Shown here piece after piece: positions 32,133 to 39,323 of a DNA stretch of 39,323 bases. Within the stretch, counting starts at the first letter, position 1; each line of letters opens with the position of its first letter. The position numbers were made by a program, and so were the translations under genes. The notes beneath the pieces are model-generated. The model saw nothing but the letters and a program-made list of their open reading frames with translations, had not been told where the DNA came from and made no database searches. The DNA is from Vicinamibacterales bacterium (GTDB taxonomy: Bacteria; Acidobacteriota; Vicinamibacteria; Vicinamibacterales; 2-12-FULL-66-21). The stretch is from positions 1-39,323 of the forward strand of contig DASXLB010000048.1 in the NCBI GenBank assembly GCA_036496585.1. Reading direction: 5' to 3'.

Positions 32133-33933
32133 CGGCAAGGCGGATCTCTCCCATCTCGGCGACTTCACCACGACGCCCCGCGTCGCCGCCATCGCCGGGT
32201 TGGCGATCGGCATCGGCCTGATCTGCGCGTACGTGGCCCTGGCGCTGCTCCGGCTGATCGGGCTGTTCACCAATCTGTTCTTCTACCAGCGGTGGGACAC
32301 GGCGCTGTCCTCCCCGGCCGGCAACCATCTCGGCCCGTACGTGGTGATCGTGCCGGTGATCGGCGCGCTGATCATCGGCGTGATGGCCCGGTTCGGCTCC
32401 GAACGGATCCGCGGCCACGGCATTCCGGAGGCGATCGAAGCGATCCTGATCAACGGCAGCCGGATCGAGCCGAAGGTGGCGCTCCTCAAGCCGATCTCGG
32501 CTGCGATCTCGATCGGCTCGGGTGGTCCCTTCGGCGCGGAGGGGCCGATCATCATGACCGGCGGCGCGATCGGATCGCTGATCGCGCAGTTCTTTCATCT
32601 GACGAGCGCCGAACGCAAGACGCTGCTGGTCGCCGGCGCGGCGGCTGGAATGTCGGCGACGTTCGCCGCGCCGCTGGCCTCAGTCCTGCTCGCCGTGGAG
32701 CTGTTGCTGTTCGAGTGGAAGCCGCGCAGCATGATTCCGGTGGCGCTGGCGAGCGCGACGGCGGCCGCCGCGCGCCGCTACATCCTCGGGCTCGGGCCGC
32801 TGTTTCCGGTTCCGGCGCACCCGATCTTCATCGGTCCGGAGGGGCTGGCCGCCTGCGTCCTCGCCGGCGCGCTCGCCGGCGGCCTGTCGGCGCTCCTCAC
32901 CCTGGCCGTCTACACCGCGGAGGACGGCTTCGCCCGCCTGCCGATCCACTGGATGTGGTGGCCGGCGATCGGCGGCCTGGTCATCGGCCTCGGCGGCCTC
33001 GTCTTCCCACAGGCGCTTGGCGTCGGCTACGACACGATCGGCGGCTTGCTGCAGGGGGACGTGCCGCGCCGCGTCATCCTCGGCGTGCTCATCGTGAAGT
33101 CGGTCATCTGGTCGGTGTCGCTGGGATCCGGCACCTCGGGCGGCGTGCTCGCACCGCTGCTGATGATGGGAGGCGCGCTCGGCGGCATCGAGGCGATGGC
33201 GTTCCCCAACGAGGGCGCCGGCTTCTGGCCGCTGGTCAGCATGGGAGCAATCCTCGGCGGGACGATGCGTTCCCCCTTCACCGGCGTCGTCTTCGCGTTC
33301 GAGCTGACGCACGACGTCAACATCCTGCTGCCGCTGCTGGTGGCAGTGACGATCGCGCACGGCTTCACCGTGCTCGCCCTCGACCGGTCGATCCTGACCG
33401 AGAAGGTCGCGAGGCGGGGCTTCCACATGAGCCGCGAGTACGCCGTCGATCCGCTCGAGATCCTCTTCGCCAGGGAAGTGATGCGGACCTCGATCGTGGC
33501 GCTGCCGGCCGACGCGCCGTTCGACGCGTGGGTCGCCTCGCTGCGCGTCGACCCGGAAAAGGGTCCGCAGCGCCTGTATCCGGTGGTCGACGGCTCGGCC
33601 CGGCTGGTCGGCGTGGTCACCCGCGTGGATCTGCAGCGGCATGTCTCCGAGGCGGGCGCCACCGGACTGACGCGCCTCGACGCGATTCTGCGCGCCGAGC
33701 CAGCCGTCGTCTATTCAGACGATCCGCTGCGCGTGGTCGTGCACAAGATGGCCGAGACCGGGCTGACGCGGTTCCCGGTCGTCAAGCGCGGAGCGGAGCA
33801 CGAGCTGCTCGGCATGATCGCGCTGGACGATCTGCTGAAGGCGCGGGCGAAGAACCTCGACGCCGAACACCGCCGCGAGCGCGTCCTCCGCGTCCGCTTT
33901 CCATTCGGATTCAGCGGCGCGTCGCGCCAATAG
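32116..33933 (+). CDS. ClC-family chloride channel/transporter with CBS domains
   Basis: 605 residues. The GTG start overlaps marR by 17 bases, with AAAGGCAGG just upstream. The ClC membrane domain covers about residues 20-440. Its signature GGPFGAEGP contains the gating Glu142, and GSGTSGGVLAPLLMMGG is the second filter motif. The first selectivity motif reads GHGIPEAIEAI, with His where many members have Ser. Two C-terminal CBS domains follow (VMRTSIVALPADAPF to RLVGVVTRVDLQ, and AEPAVVYSDDPL to LLGMIALDDLLKAR). The gating Glu fits either a Cl-/H+ exchanger or a gated channel. It may balance charge for the neighbouring transporters. Confidence 0.94.
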   Translation: MSLVASGKADLSHLGDFTTTPRVAAIAGLAIGIGLICAYVALALLRLIGLFTNLFFYQRWDTALSSPAGNHLGPYVVIVPVIGALIIGVMARFGSERIRGHGIPEAIEAILINGSRIEPKVALLKPISAAISIGSGGPFGAEGPIIMTGGAIGSLIAQFFHLTSAERKTLLVAGAAAGMSATFAAPLASVLLAVELLLFEWKPRSMIPVALASATAAAARRYILGLGPLFPVPAHPIFIGPEGLAACVLAGALAGGLSALLTLAVYTAEDGFARLPIHWMWWPAIGGLVIGLGGLVFPQALGVGYDTIGGLLQGDVPRRVILGVLIVKSVIWSVSLGSGTSGGVLAPLLMMGGALGGIEAMAFPNEGAGFWPLVSMGAILGGTMRSPFTGVVFAFELTHDVNILLPLLVAVTIAHGFTVLALDRSILTEKVARRGFHMSREYAVDPLEILFAREVMRTSIVALPADAPFDAWVASLRVDPEKGPQRLYPVVDGSARLVGVVTRVDLQRHVSEAGATGLTRLDAILRAEPAVVYSDDPLRVVVHKMAETGLTRFPVVKRGAEHELLGMIALDDLLKARAKNLDAEHRRERVLRVRFPFGFSGASRQ

Positions 33934-33996
33934 CGCGCGGCGCCGGAGCGGGCTCACGGACCGGCGCGACACGCGAGCCGCGCGGACGGAGGCGAA

Positions 33997-34767
33997 TCAG
34001 CGCGACAGCGTCCGCGCGGTGAGTTCGCGCGGATCGAGTCCCGCGCCTTTCGCGATGTCGCGTAGGAGCCGCGGGAGCTCGGCGGGAAATCGCCACTCGT
34101 CTTCCCTCACGCCCGCGCCGGCGAGCCTGGTCGCCCACGGCTGCCACCAGGCGCGATCCTGTCGCGCAATCGGCTCGACGACCAGCAGCGGCGACTGCGG
34201 CGCCGACACGATCCGTTCGAGGAGCGCGGCGCGCGCCTCGTCCGGCAGCTCGTTGACTGCATAGGCGAGCACGATCCCGGCGTTCGGATCACGCGGAAAG
34301 TCCCGGACGAGGTCTCCGGTTCTTGACGAGCCGCGCAGCGCGAACTGCCGATACGTCCAGTTCGCTTCGGCCACCGCCCATGCGTTCCGGTCGACACCGG
34401 CTACGCGAACGGCGCCGCCGGCCGCGGCCGCCCACGCCGCGCCGCCTACCCCCGTCCCGCAGCCCAGATCGTGGATCGCCGGTAGGGCGCGCCCCTCCCA
34501 GTCGAGTGCGCGCAGCACACGCTGGATGGTGAGGAAATGCAGCGGTCCGTAGAAGAGCGCGAAGGCCGCGCGCTTGCCGGCGCCGTCGAGCGCCGCCCCG
34601 GACTTGAGCTTGTCGCGCCGCTCGACGTAACAGGAGGAGAGCGCGCGCAAGGCCCGCGTCAGCTCGGGCCGCGTCAGGTTGGCGAGGTGACGCGCTTCGA
34701 GCGCAAGAAGCCACGCGTCGATGCCGGCGTCAGCCATCGAGGCCAGCCGCCACGGCGAGACGTTCAC
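33997..34767 (-). CDS. SAM-dependent methyltransferase, substrate unknown
   Basis: 256 residues from a GTG at 34767; an ATG at 34737 is an alternative and neither has a clear ribosome site. The first ~85 residues are helical (AWLLALEARHLANLTRPELTRALRALS, YVERRDKL). The Rossmann core has motif I as IHDLGCGTGVGGAAWA, strand 2 as VAGVDRNAWAVAEA, and motif IV-like IVLAYAVNELPDE. The layout is faintly like the Rsm22 family of ribosome-associated methyltransferases, but no zinc Cys cluster is visible. It lies between the end of the ClC gene and a tRNA-Ser gene on the same strand. Confidence 0.8.
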   Translation of the reverse strand: MNVSPWRLASMADAGIDAWLLALEARHLANLTRPELTRALRALSSCYVERRDKLKSGAALDGAGKRAAFALFYGPLHFLTIQRVLRALDWEGRALPAIHDLGCGTGVGGAAWAAAAGGAVRVAGVDRNAWAVAEANWTYRQFALRGSSRTGDLVRDFPRDPNAGIVLAYAVNELPDEARAALLERIVSAPQSPLLVVEPIARQDRAWWQPWATRLAGAGVREDEWRFPAELPRLLRDIAKGAGLDPRELTARTLSR

Positions 34768-34786
34768 GCAGGCACACGGCGGATGG

Positions 34787-34873
34787 CGGAGAGAGAGGGA
34801 TTCGAACCCCCGGTACCCTTCCGGGTACAGTGGTTTTCAAGACCACCGCCATCGACCACTCGGCCATCTCTCC
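34787..34873 (-). tRNA. tRNA-Ser (anticodon UGA)
   Basis: 87 bases on the minus strand fold as a class II tRNA. The acceptor stem GGAGAGA pairs with TCTCTCC and the discriminator base is G. The D-arm is followed by anticodon stem GTGGT/ACCAC with loop CTTGAAA (anticodon TGA). A long variable arm (TGTACCCGGAAGGGTACC) and T-arm GGGGG-TTCGAAT-CCCTC complete it. The long arm is typical of tRNA-Ser. CCA is not encoded. Confidence 0.97.
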
Positions 34874-34941
34874 GTCACCCGAATTGTCGCACACCGTTCA
34901 ATCGACTCCAGCCGCGGACCTGCCGCGTCGCGTCGCTCGCC

Positions 34942-34955
34942 TATACTGAAGCGTG
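34942..34955 (+). promoter_or_regulatory. -10 box directly before a GTG start (possible leaderless mRNA)
   Basis: TATACT at 34942-34947 matches five of six -10 positions and ends five bases before the GTG at 34953. A transcript started at the normal distance would begin at or next to the start codon. There is no Shine-Dalgarno sequence, and no good -35 box is visible. Confidence 0.35.
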
Positions 34956-37334
34956 CCCCCCGCGTCCAGGCGCACGCTCGCCGGCGTTGCGCTCGTTTCC
35001 GCCTCCCTGCTGATGACCGAACTCTCGCTGACGCGAATCTTCTCGGTCACGATGTACTACCACTTCGCCTTCATGGCGATTTCCATCGCGCTCTTCGGTC
35101 TCAGTGCGAGCGGCGTCTACGTCTTTCTGGCGCGCCAGGGCTTCCGCGCCCAGGACACGGAGCGGCTGCTCGTCCGGCACGCGCTCGCCTACGCCGTCGT
35201 CACGCTCGCGGCGCTGGCGATGATCGTCCGGCTGCGGGTCGGCCTGCACTACACGCCCGGCGCGATCGCGGTCGTCTGTCTGATGTACGTGGTGTCGGCA
35301 CTGCCCTTCTTTGCTGGCGGCGCGGCCGTCTCGATCGCGATCACGCGGTTCGCCGCGAACGTCAACGCGGTGTATGCCGCGGACCTGCTCGGGGCGGCGG
35401 CCGGCTGCCTGGTGCTCATGCCCGTCCTCAATCGGCTTGGCGCGCCAGGCGCGATCGTCGTGTCGGCGCTCTGTGCGCTGGCGGCGGCGCTGTGCTGGGC
35501 GTCGCCGGCCCGCAGCGCCCGCGCCGGTTCAGCCGCGGCCGCCATCGCGATCGTCGCCGCGGCTGCCGGCTGGCTCGGCGCGTTCTCGGTGAGCACCACC
35601 AAGGGACACGAACACGACCAGGTGCTGTTCAGCAAGTGGAACTCGTTTTCGCGCATCGGCGTCTACGACACGGCGTCGACCGCGTGGTCGCTGAGCGATC
35701 GCTACGCCGGACCGCTTCCCGACGTGCGTCTGATGGATATCGACTCGGCGGCCGCCACGCAGATCATCCGTTTCGGCGGCGATCTGCAGGACGTGTCCTA
35801 CCTGCAGTACGAACTGACGGCGCTCGGCTATCGCCTGTTCGGCCGCGTCGGCGCGCCGCCAGCGACACCATTCACCGCGCTCGTCATCGGTACCGGCGGC
35901 GGCCGCGATCTGCTCTCGGCGCTGGTCTTCGGCGCCGCGCACGTCGACGGCGTCGAGATCAACCCGATCATCGTCAACGACGTCATGCGGGGGCGGTTTC
36001 GCGACTATTCCGGCCGCGTCTACGACCGACCCGACGTCGACATCACGGTTGAGGACGGGCGCAGCTTCGTCCGCCGATCGCCGAAGCGCTACGACGTCAT
36101 CCAGGCCTCGCTCGTCGACACCTGGGCGGCGACCTCCGCCGGCGCCTACGCCTTGACGGAGAACTCGCTCTATACCGTCGAGGCGTTCGACGATTACCTC
36201 GACCATCTCACCGATCGCGGTGTCCTGAGCATTTCGCGCTGGGTGTTCGACGGGCTTCGACTGGTCTCGCTGGCCCAGGACGCGGGCGAGCGCCGCGGCT
36301 GGCGGACACCCGACCACGTGGCGATCATCCAGCAGGACAAGGTCGCCACGTTCCTGTTCAAGAAGACGGCTTTCACCCCAGCGGAAACCGACCTTCTGGC
36401 GCGAACCGCCGCAGACCTGCATTTCTCGGTGATCTACCTGCCGGGCCATCCGGTGGCGGCCTTCGGCGATACCCGCGACGACTACACGAGACTCCTTCTG
36501 GCGCCGGACCGCCAGGCCTTCTACCGCGACTTTCCTTTCGACGTCGCCCCGACGACCGACGACCGGCCGTTCTTCTTCAACACGACACGTCTGGGCCATC
36601 ACTGGATGGTCGCGCGGGTGATGCGCCTGTTCGGCCGCGACGTCGCATCCCCTGAGCTGCCTGGCTCCTGGGGGACCGGCGGCCTCACCGCGATTCTCAT
36701 CCTCCTCGGCGTCTCCACCGCGCTGATTGTCGTCTTCGTCCTCGGTCCGCTGGCGCTCACCTCCCGGGAAGCGCTCGGGCAGGGCTGGGGACGGGTCCTG
36801 GCCTATTTCGCGTGCCTCGGCTGCGCGTTCATGCTGATCGAGGTGGCGCTGCTGCAGCGGTTCGTGCTGCTCCTCGGCCATCCCGTCTACTCGCTCACCG
36901 TGACGCTCTTCTCGCTGCTGGTCGGCACCGGGCTCGGCAGCATGGCGAGCCGCCGCACCGCCGACGCCAGCCTCCGCCGCACGGCGGCGATCGCATGTCT
37001 GGGCGTGATGGCGATTGCGCTCGTCTGGGGCGACGCGCTGCCGTTCGTCGTCCGGGCCGCGGTCGGTTGGCCGCTGCCGTGGCGGATCCTGCTCGCGGCC
37101 GGCCTGATGGTGCCGGCCGGGCTCGCCATGGGCATCCCGCTGCCGGCCGGCGTGCGGGTGATCGCGGCGGGTCAGCCGGATCTGGTGCCCTGGGCCTGGG
37201 GCATCAACGGCGCGCTGTCAGTGCTCGGCGCCACCCTGGCCGTGTTCCTCGCCATGAACTGGGGCTTCACCGTCACCCTGATCTGCGGCGCCGCCGTCTA
37301 TGCCTGTGCAGCGGCCCTGATCTCCCGTCGATAA
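34953..37334 (+). CDS. Membrane-embedded spermidine-synthase-like protein
   Basis: 793 residues from a GTG. N-terminal membrane helices cover about residues 8-215 (MTELSLTRIFSVTMYYHFAF opening). A soluble Rossmann domain at about 225-560 carries the polyamine-synthase-type pattern VIGTGGGRDLLSALVFG, VDGVEINPIIV and VEDGRSFVRRSPKRYDVIQ. A second helix group covers about 570-793. Proteins with this layout are annotated as spermidine-synthase-like transporters or methyltransferases in many soil and marine bacteria; their reaction is unknown. The GGGRD and DGR motifs suggest it binds a nucleoside such as SAM. It stands between the tRNA and a DUF4139 gene, with 34 bases to the latter. Confidence 0.85.
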   Translation: MPPASRRTLAGVALVSASLLMTELSLTRIFSVTMYYHFAFMAISIALFGLSASGVYVFLARQGFRAQDTERLLVRHALAYAVVTLAALAMIVRLRVGLHYTPGAIAVVCLMYVVSALPFFAGGAAVSIAITRFAANVNAVYAADLLGAAAGCLVLMPVLNRLGAPGAIVVSALCALAAALCWASPARSARAGSAAAAIAIVAAAAGWLGAFSVSTTKGHEHDQVLFSKWNSFSRIGVYDTASTAWSLSDRYAGPLPDVRLMDIDSAAATQIIRFGGDLQDVSYLQYELTALGYRLFGRVGAPPATPFTALVIGTGGGRDLLSALVFGAAHVDGVEINPIIVNDVMRGRFRDYSGRVYDRPDVDITVEDGRSFVRRSPKRYDVIQASLVDTWAATSAGAYALTENSLYTVEAFDDYLDHLTDRGVLSISRWVFDGLRLVSLAQDAGERRGWRTPDHVAIIQQDKVATFLFKKTAFTPAETDLLARTAADLHFSVIYLPGHPVAAFGDTRDDYTRLLLAPDRQAFYRDFPFDVAPTTDDRPFFFNTTRLGHHWMVARVMRLFGRDVASPELPGSWGTGGLTAILILLGVSTALIVVFVLGPLALTSREALGQGWGRVLAYFACLGCAFMLIEVALLQRFVLLLGHPVYSLTVTLFSLLVGTGLGSMASRRTADASLRRTAAIACLGVMAIALVWGDALPFVVRAAVGWPLPWRILLAAGLMVPAGLAMGIPLPAGVRVIAAGQPDLVPWAWGINGALSVLGATLAVFLAMNWGFTVTLICGAAVYACAAALISRR

Positions 37335-37368
37335 GAGGGGGGGCGCAACACGCGCCAGGGAGGTCGGC

Positions 37369-39323
37369 GTGCGCATTCGCCTCGCAGTCACCAGCCTGAT
37401 AGTACTGGCCGTCGCCGGCGCGGCCGCGCAGCAGCGGCCTGCGAACGAAGCGTCGCCGGTCCCGGTTCGACGCGTCATCCTTTACAAGAGCGGCGTCGGC
37501 TACTTCGAGCACCTGGGGTCGGTGACCGGAAACGCCGACGTCGCCATCCAGTTCACGACCGCGCAGCTCAACGACGTGCTGCAGTCGCTCACCACGATCG
37601 ATCTCGACGGCGGGTCGATCGCCAACATCAGCTACAACTCGATCGCGCCGATCGAGCAGCGGCTGTCGGCGCTGCGCCTGCCGCTCGCCGCCGACGCCGA
37701 TCGCCTGCAGTTCTACAACGCGCTGCGCGGCGCGCGCGTCGAGGTGCACGCCGGTACCACAGTCACGAGCGGCCGGATCCTCGCCGTCGAGCAGCGTAAC
37801 AGGACGGCGGCCGCCGGTGGGACGACGGTGGAGGCTGTCACCGAGTTGACCGTCGCGTCCGATGACGGCGCGGTCCGCACCATCGAGCTGACCTCGTCGA
37901 CCAGCGTGCACTTTCTGGATCGCGACGTGCGCGATGACGTCGCCAGCTATCTCGGCATCGTCGCATCGAGCCGCGGCGAAGACGTTCGCCGGATGACGCT
38001 GTCGGCGTCCGGGACGGGCACGCGGCGGCTGTTCGTCAGCTACATCAGCGAGGTCCCGATCTGGAAGTCGACGTATCGCCTGGTGCTGCCAGACGGCGCG
38101 GTCAAGCCGGTGCTGCAGGGGTGGGCGATCGTCGACAACACCATCGGCCAGGACTGGGCCAACGTGGAACTGTCTCTCGTGGCCGGGGCGCCTCAGTCGT
38201 TCGTGCAGCAGATCTCGCAGCCGTACTACGCGCGCCGCCCCGTGGTGCCGCTGCCGCAGACGGTGCAGTTGCGGCCGCAGACGCATGGCGCGACGCTGAC
38301 AACGTCCGGAGCGGCCAGTGACGCGCTGGATGCCGTCAGTCGCGACGCTCTCGCTCAAAAGATGGCGCCCGCGCCGCCGGCCGAGAGGATGGCCGGGCTG
38401 GGCCGAGGCGGCGGTGCGGCCGGCGGCGTAGTTGGCGGCATGCCGGAGGCGGCGGGGTCCATGATGGAAGCCATCCGGGTCGTCGACGCCGCCGCAACCG
38501 GTCAGGAGCTTGGGGATCTCTTCGAGTACAAGCTGAAGCAGCCGGTCACGATCCGAAAAAACGAGTCGGCGCTCGTGCCGATCCTGAACGCCGAGGTGGA
38601 GGCCGAACGCATCTCGATCTGGAGTCGCGGCGCCGGATCGGGCCGCCCGCTCCGCGGCGTGTGGCTGACCAACACCAGCGCGCTGACGCTCGACGGCGGC
38701 TCGTTCACGGTGATCGACGCCAACGCGTTTGCCGGCGAAGGCCTGGTCGAATCGATGAAGCCGGGCGAGAAGCGGCTGATGTCATATGGAGCTGACCTCG
38801 CGGTGCTGGTCAAGGCGGTGCCGGGCGACGGATCGGGGCACGTCACGAAGATGGTCGCCAAGGACGGCGTGCTCACCGTGTCGCAAGAGGATCGCGCGAC
38901 GTGGAAGTACACCGCGAGGAACGAGGACACGGTAGCCCGCACCCTGGTGATCGAACATCCGCTGCGAACGGGATGGTCGGTGGGCACCGACCCCGCGCCG
39001 GCCGAGACCTCGGCCAACGCGGCGCGCTACCGGCTGAACCTGCCCTCGAAGCAAGAGGGGACGCTGACCGTCACCGAGCGCCACGCCGGAGACACTGTCT
39101 ATCGTCTCGCCGATTTCAACGATCGTACGATCGCCGTCCTCGTGCGCGGCGGCATCAACGAAGCTGCGCTGCGCCGCGCGCTACAGCCGCTGACCGACAA
39201 ACGGGCCGAACTGGCCGCCGCCGACGCCAGGCTATCGGCGATCAACGGCCAGATCACCGAGATCGGGAAGGATCAGGAGCGGGTGCGCGAAAACATGAAG
39301 GCGCTGCGCGGCAGCGCCGAAGA
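37369..39323 (+). CDS. DUF4139-type exported protein (3' partial)
   Basis: The frame is open to the window end, so the stop lies beyond it; at least 651 residues are visible. The GTG at 37369 has GGGAGG five bases upstream, and a signal peptide follows (VRIRLAVTSLIVLAVAGAAA). The N-terminal part (VRRVILYKSGVGYFEHLG, FTTAQLNDVLQSLTTIDLDGG) and the later body (VPIWKSTYRLVLPDG, GWAIVDNTIGQDWANVELSLVAG) match DUF4139 proteins. A Gly-rich insert near residues 345-365 precedes FEYKLKQPVTIRKNESALVPI, and a coiled coil begins near the cut end. The family has no known reaction. Confidence 0.88.
   Translation, partial: MRIRLAVTSLIVLAVAGAAAQQRPANEASPVPVRRVILYKSGVGYFEHLGSVTGNADVAIQFTTAQLNDVLQSLTTIDLDGGSIANISYNSIAPIEQRLSALRLPLAADADRLQFYNALRGARVEVHAGTTVTSGRILAVEQRNRTAAAGGTTVEAVTELTVASDDGAVRTIELTSSTSVHFLDRDVRDDVASYLGIVASSRGEDVRRMTLSASGTGTRRLFVSYISEVPIWKSTYRLVLPDGAVKPVLQGWAIVDNTIGQDWANVELSLVAGAPQSFVQQISQPYYARRPVVPLPQTVQLRPQTHGATLTTSGAASDALDAVSRDALAQKMAPAPPAERMAGLGRGGGAAGGVVGGMPEAAGSMMEAIRVVDAAATGQELGDLFEYKLKQPVTIRKNESALVPILNAEVEAERISIWSRGAGSGRPLRGVWLTNTSALTLDGGSFTVIDANAFAGEGLVESMKPGEKRLMSYGADLAVLVKAVPGDGSGHVTKMVAKDGVLTVSQEDRATWKYTARNEDTVARTLVIEHPLRTGWSVGTDPAPAETSANAARYRLNLPSKQEGTLTVTERHAGDTVYRLADFNDRTIAVLVRGGINEAALRRALQPLTDKRAELAAADARLSAINGQITEIGKDQERVRENMKALRGSAE

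Noticed and set aside
33934-33996. Terminator between the convergent ClC and methyltransferase genes
   Set aside because: Only a five-base GGCTC/GAGCC pairing with a long loop and no T-run was found; too weak to list.

Overview
The DNA is GC-rich and almost wholly coding. It most likely comes from a soil-type Acidobacteriota chromosome, perhaps class Vicinamibacteria. This rests on gene content: an ADOP-type (MacB/FtsX-like) permease without its ATPase, a DUF1592-type cytochrome paired with a DUF1552 Tat protein, tail-fibre-like S74 proteins outside any phage, and BlaI/M56 regulators with HEAT repeats. No rRNA or phylogenetic marker is present, so this is an inference. No stretch over 300 bases lacks a gene. 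No prophage, insertion sequence, CRISPR array or integration scar was seen.

Layout. (1) 1-3658: two tandem repeat-rich fibre-like proteins ending in S74 self-cleaving chaperone domains. (2) 3677-7765: an AraC regulator coupled to a CDF metal exporter, divergent from a DinB-like protein and a methyltransferase, then a conserved hypothetical on the minus strand. (3) 7882-19334: a very compact string of eight plus-strand genes, most joined by 4-nt stop/start overlaps. They encode a secreted esterase, a CHASE3 hybrid histidine kinase with three receivers, stand-alone CheR, receiverless CheB, a receiver-kinase, a DUF1592 cytochrome-like protein, a DUF1552 Tat protein and a nucleoside-hydrolase-like protein that has lost its metal-site aspartates.

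(4) 19461-25731: a BlaI-type repressor, an M56 (BlaR1-like) membrane protease whose sensor domain is replaced by six exact-length 31-residue HEAT repeats, two more exported HEAT proteins, and an ADOP permease. Three matching inverted repeats, GCTR-N6-YAGC, lie in this locus: two over the blaI promoter and one just before the second HEAT gene. I regard this as the best candidate for an undescribed system: a BlaI/M56 relay in which periplasmic HEAT scaffolds, rather than a penicillin-binding domain, sense the signal, probably together with the permease.

(5) 25821-33933: transporters. Two CNNM/CorC-type CBS proteins in tandem, a convergent APC-type permease and DAACS symporter operon, and a MarR regulator overlapping a ClC chloride channel. 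(6) 33997-39323: a methyltransferase, tRNA-Ser(UGA), a membrane-embedded spermidine-synthase-like protein, and a DUF4139 protein cut by the window end.
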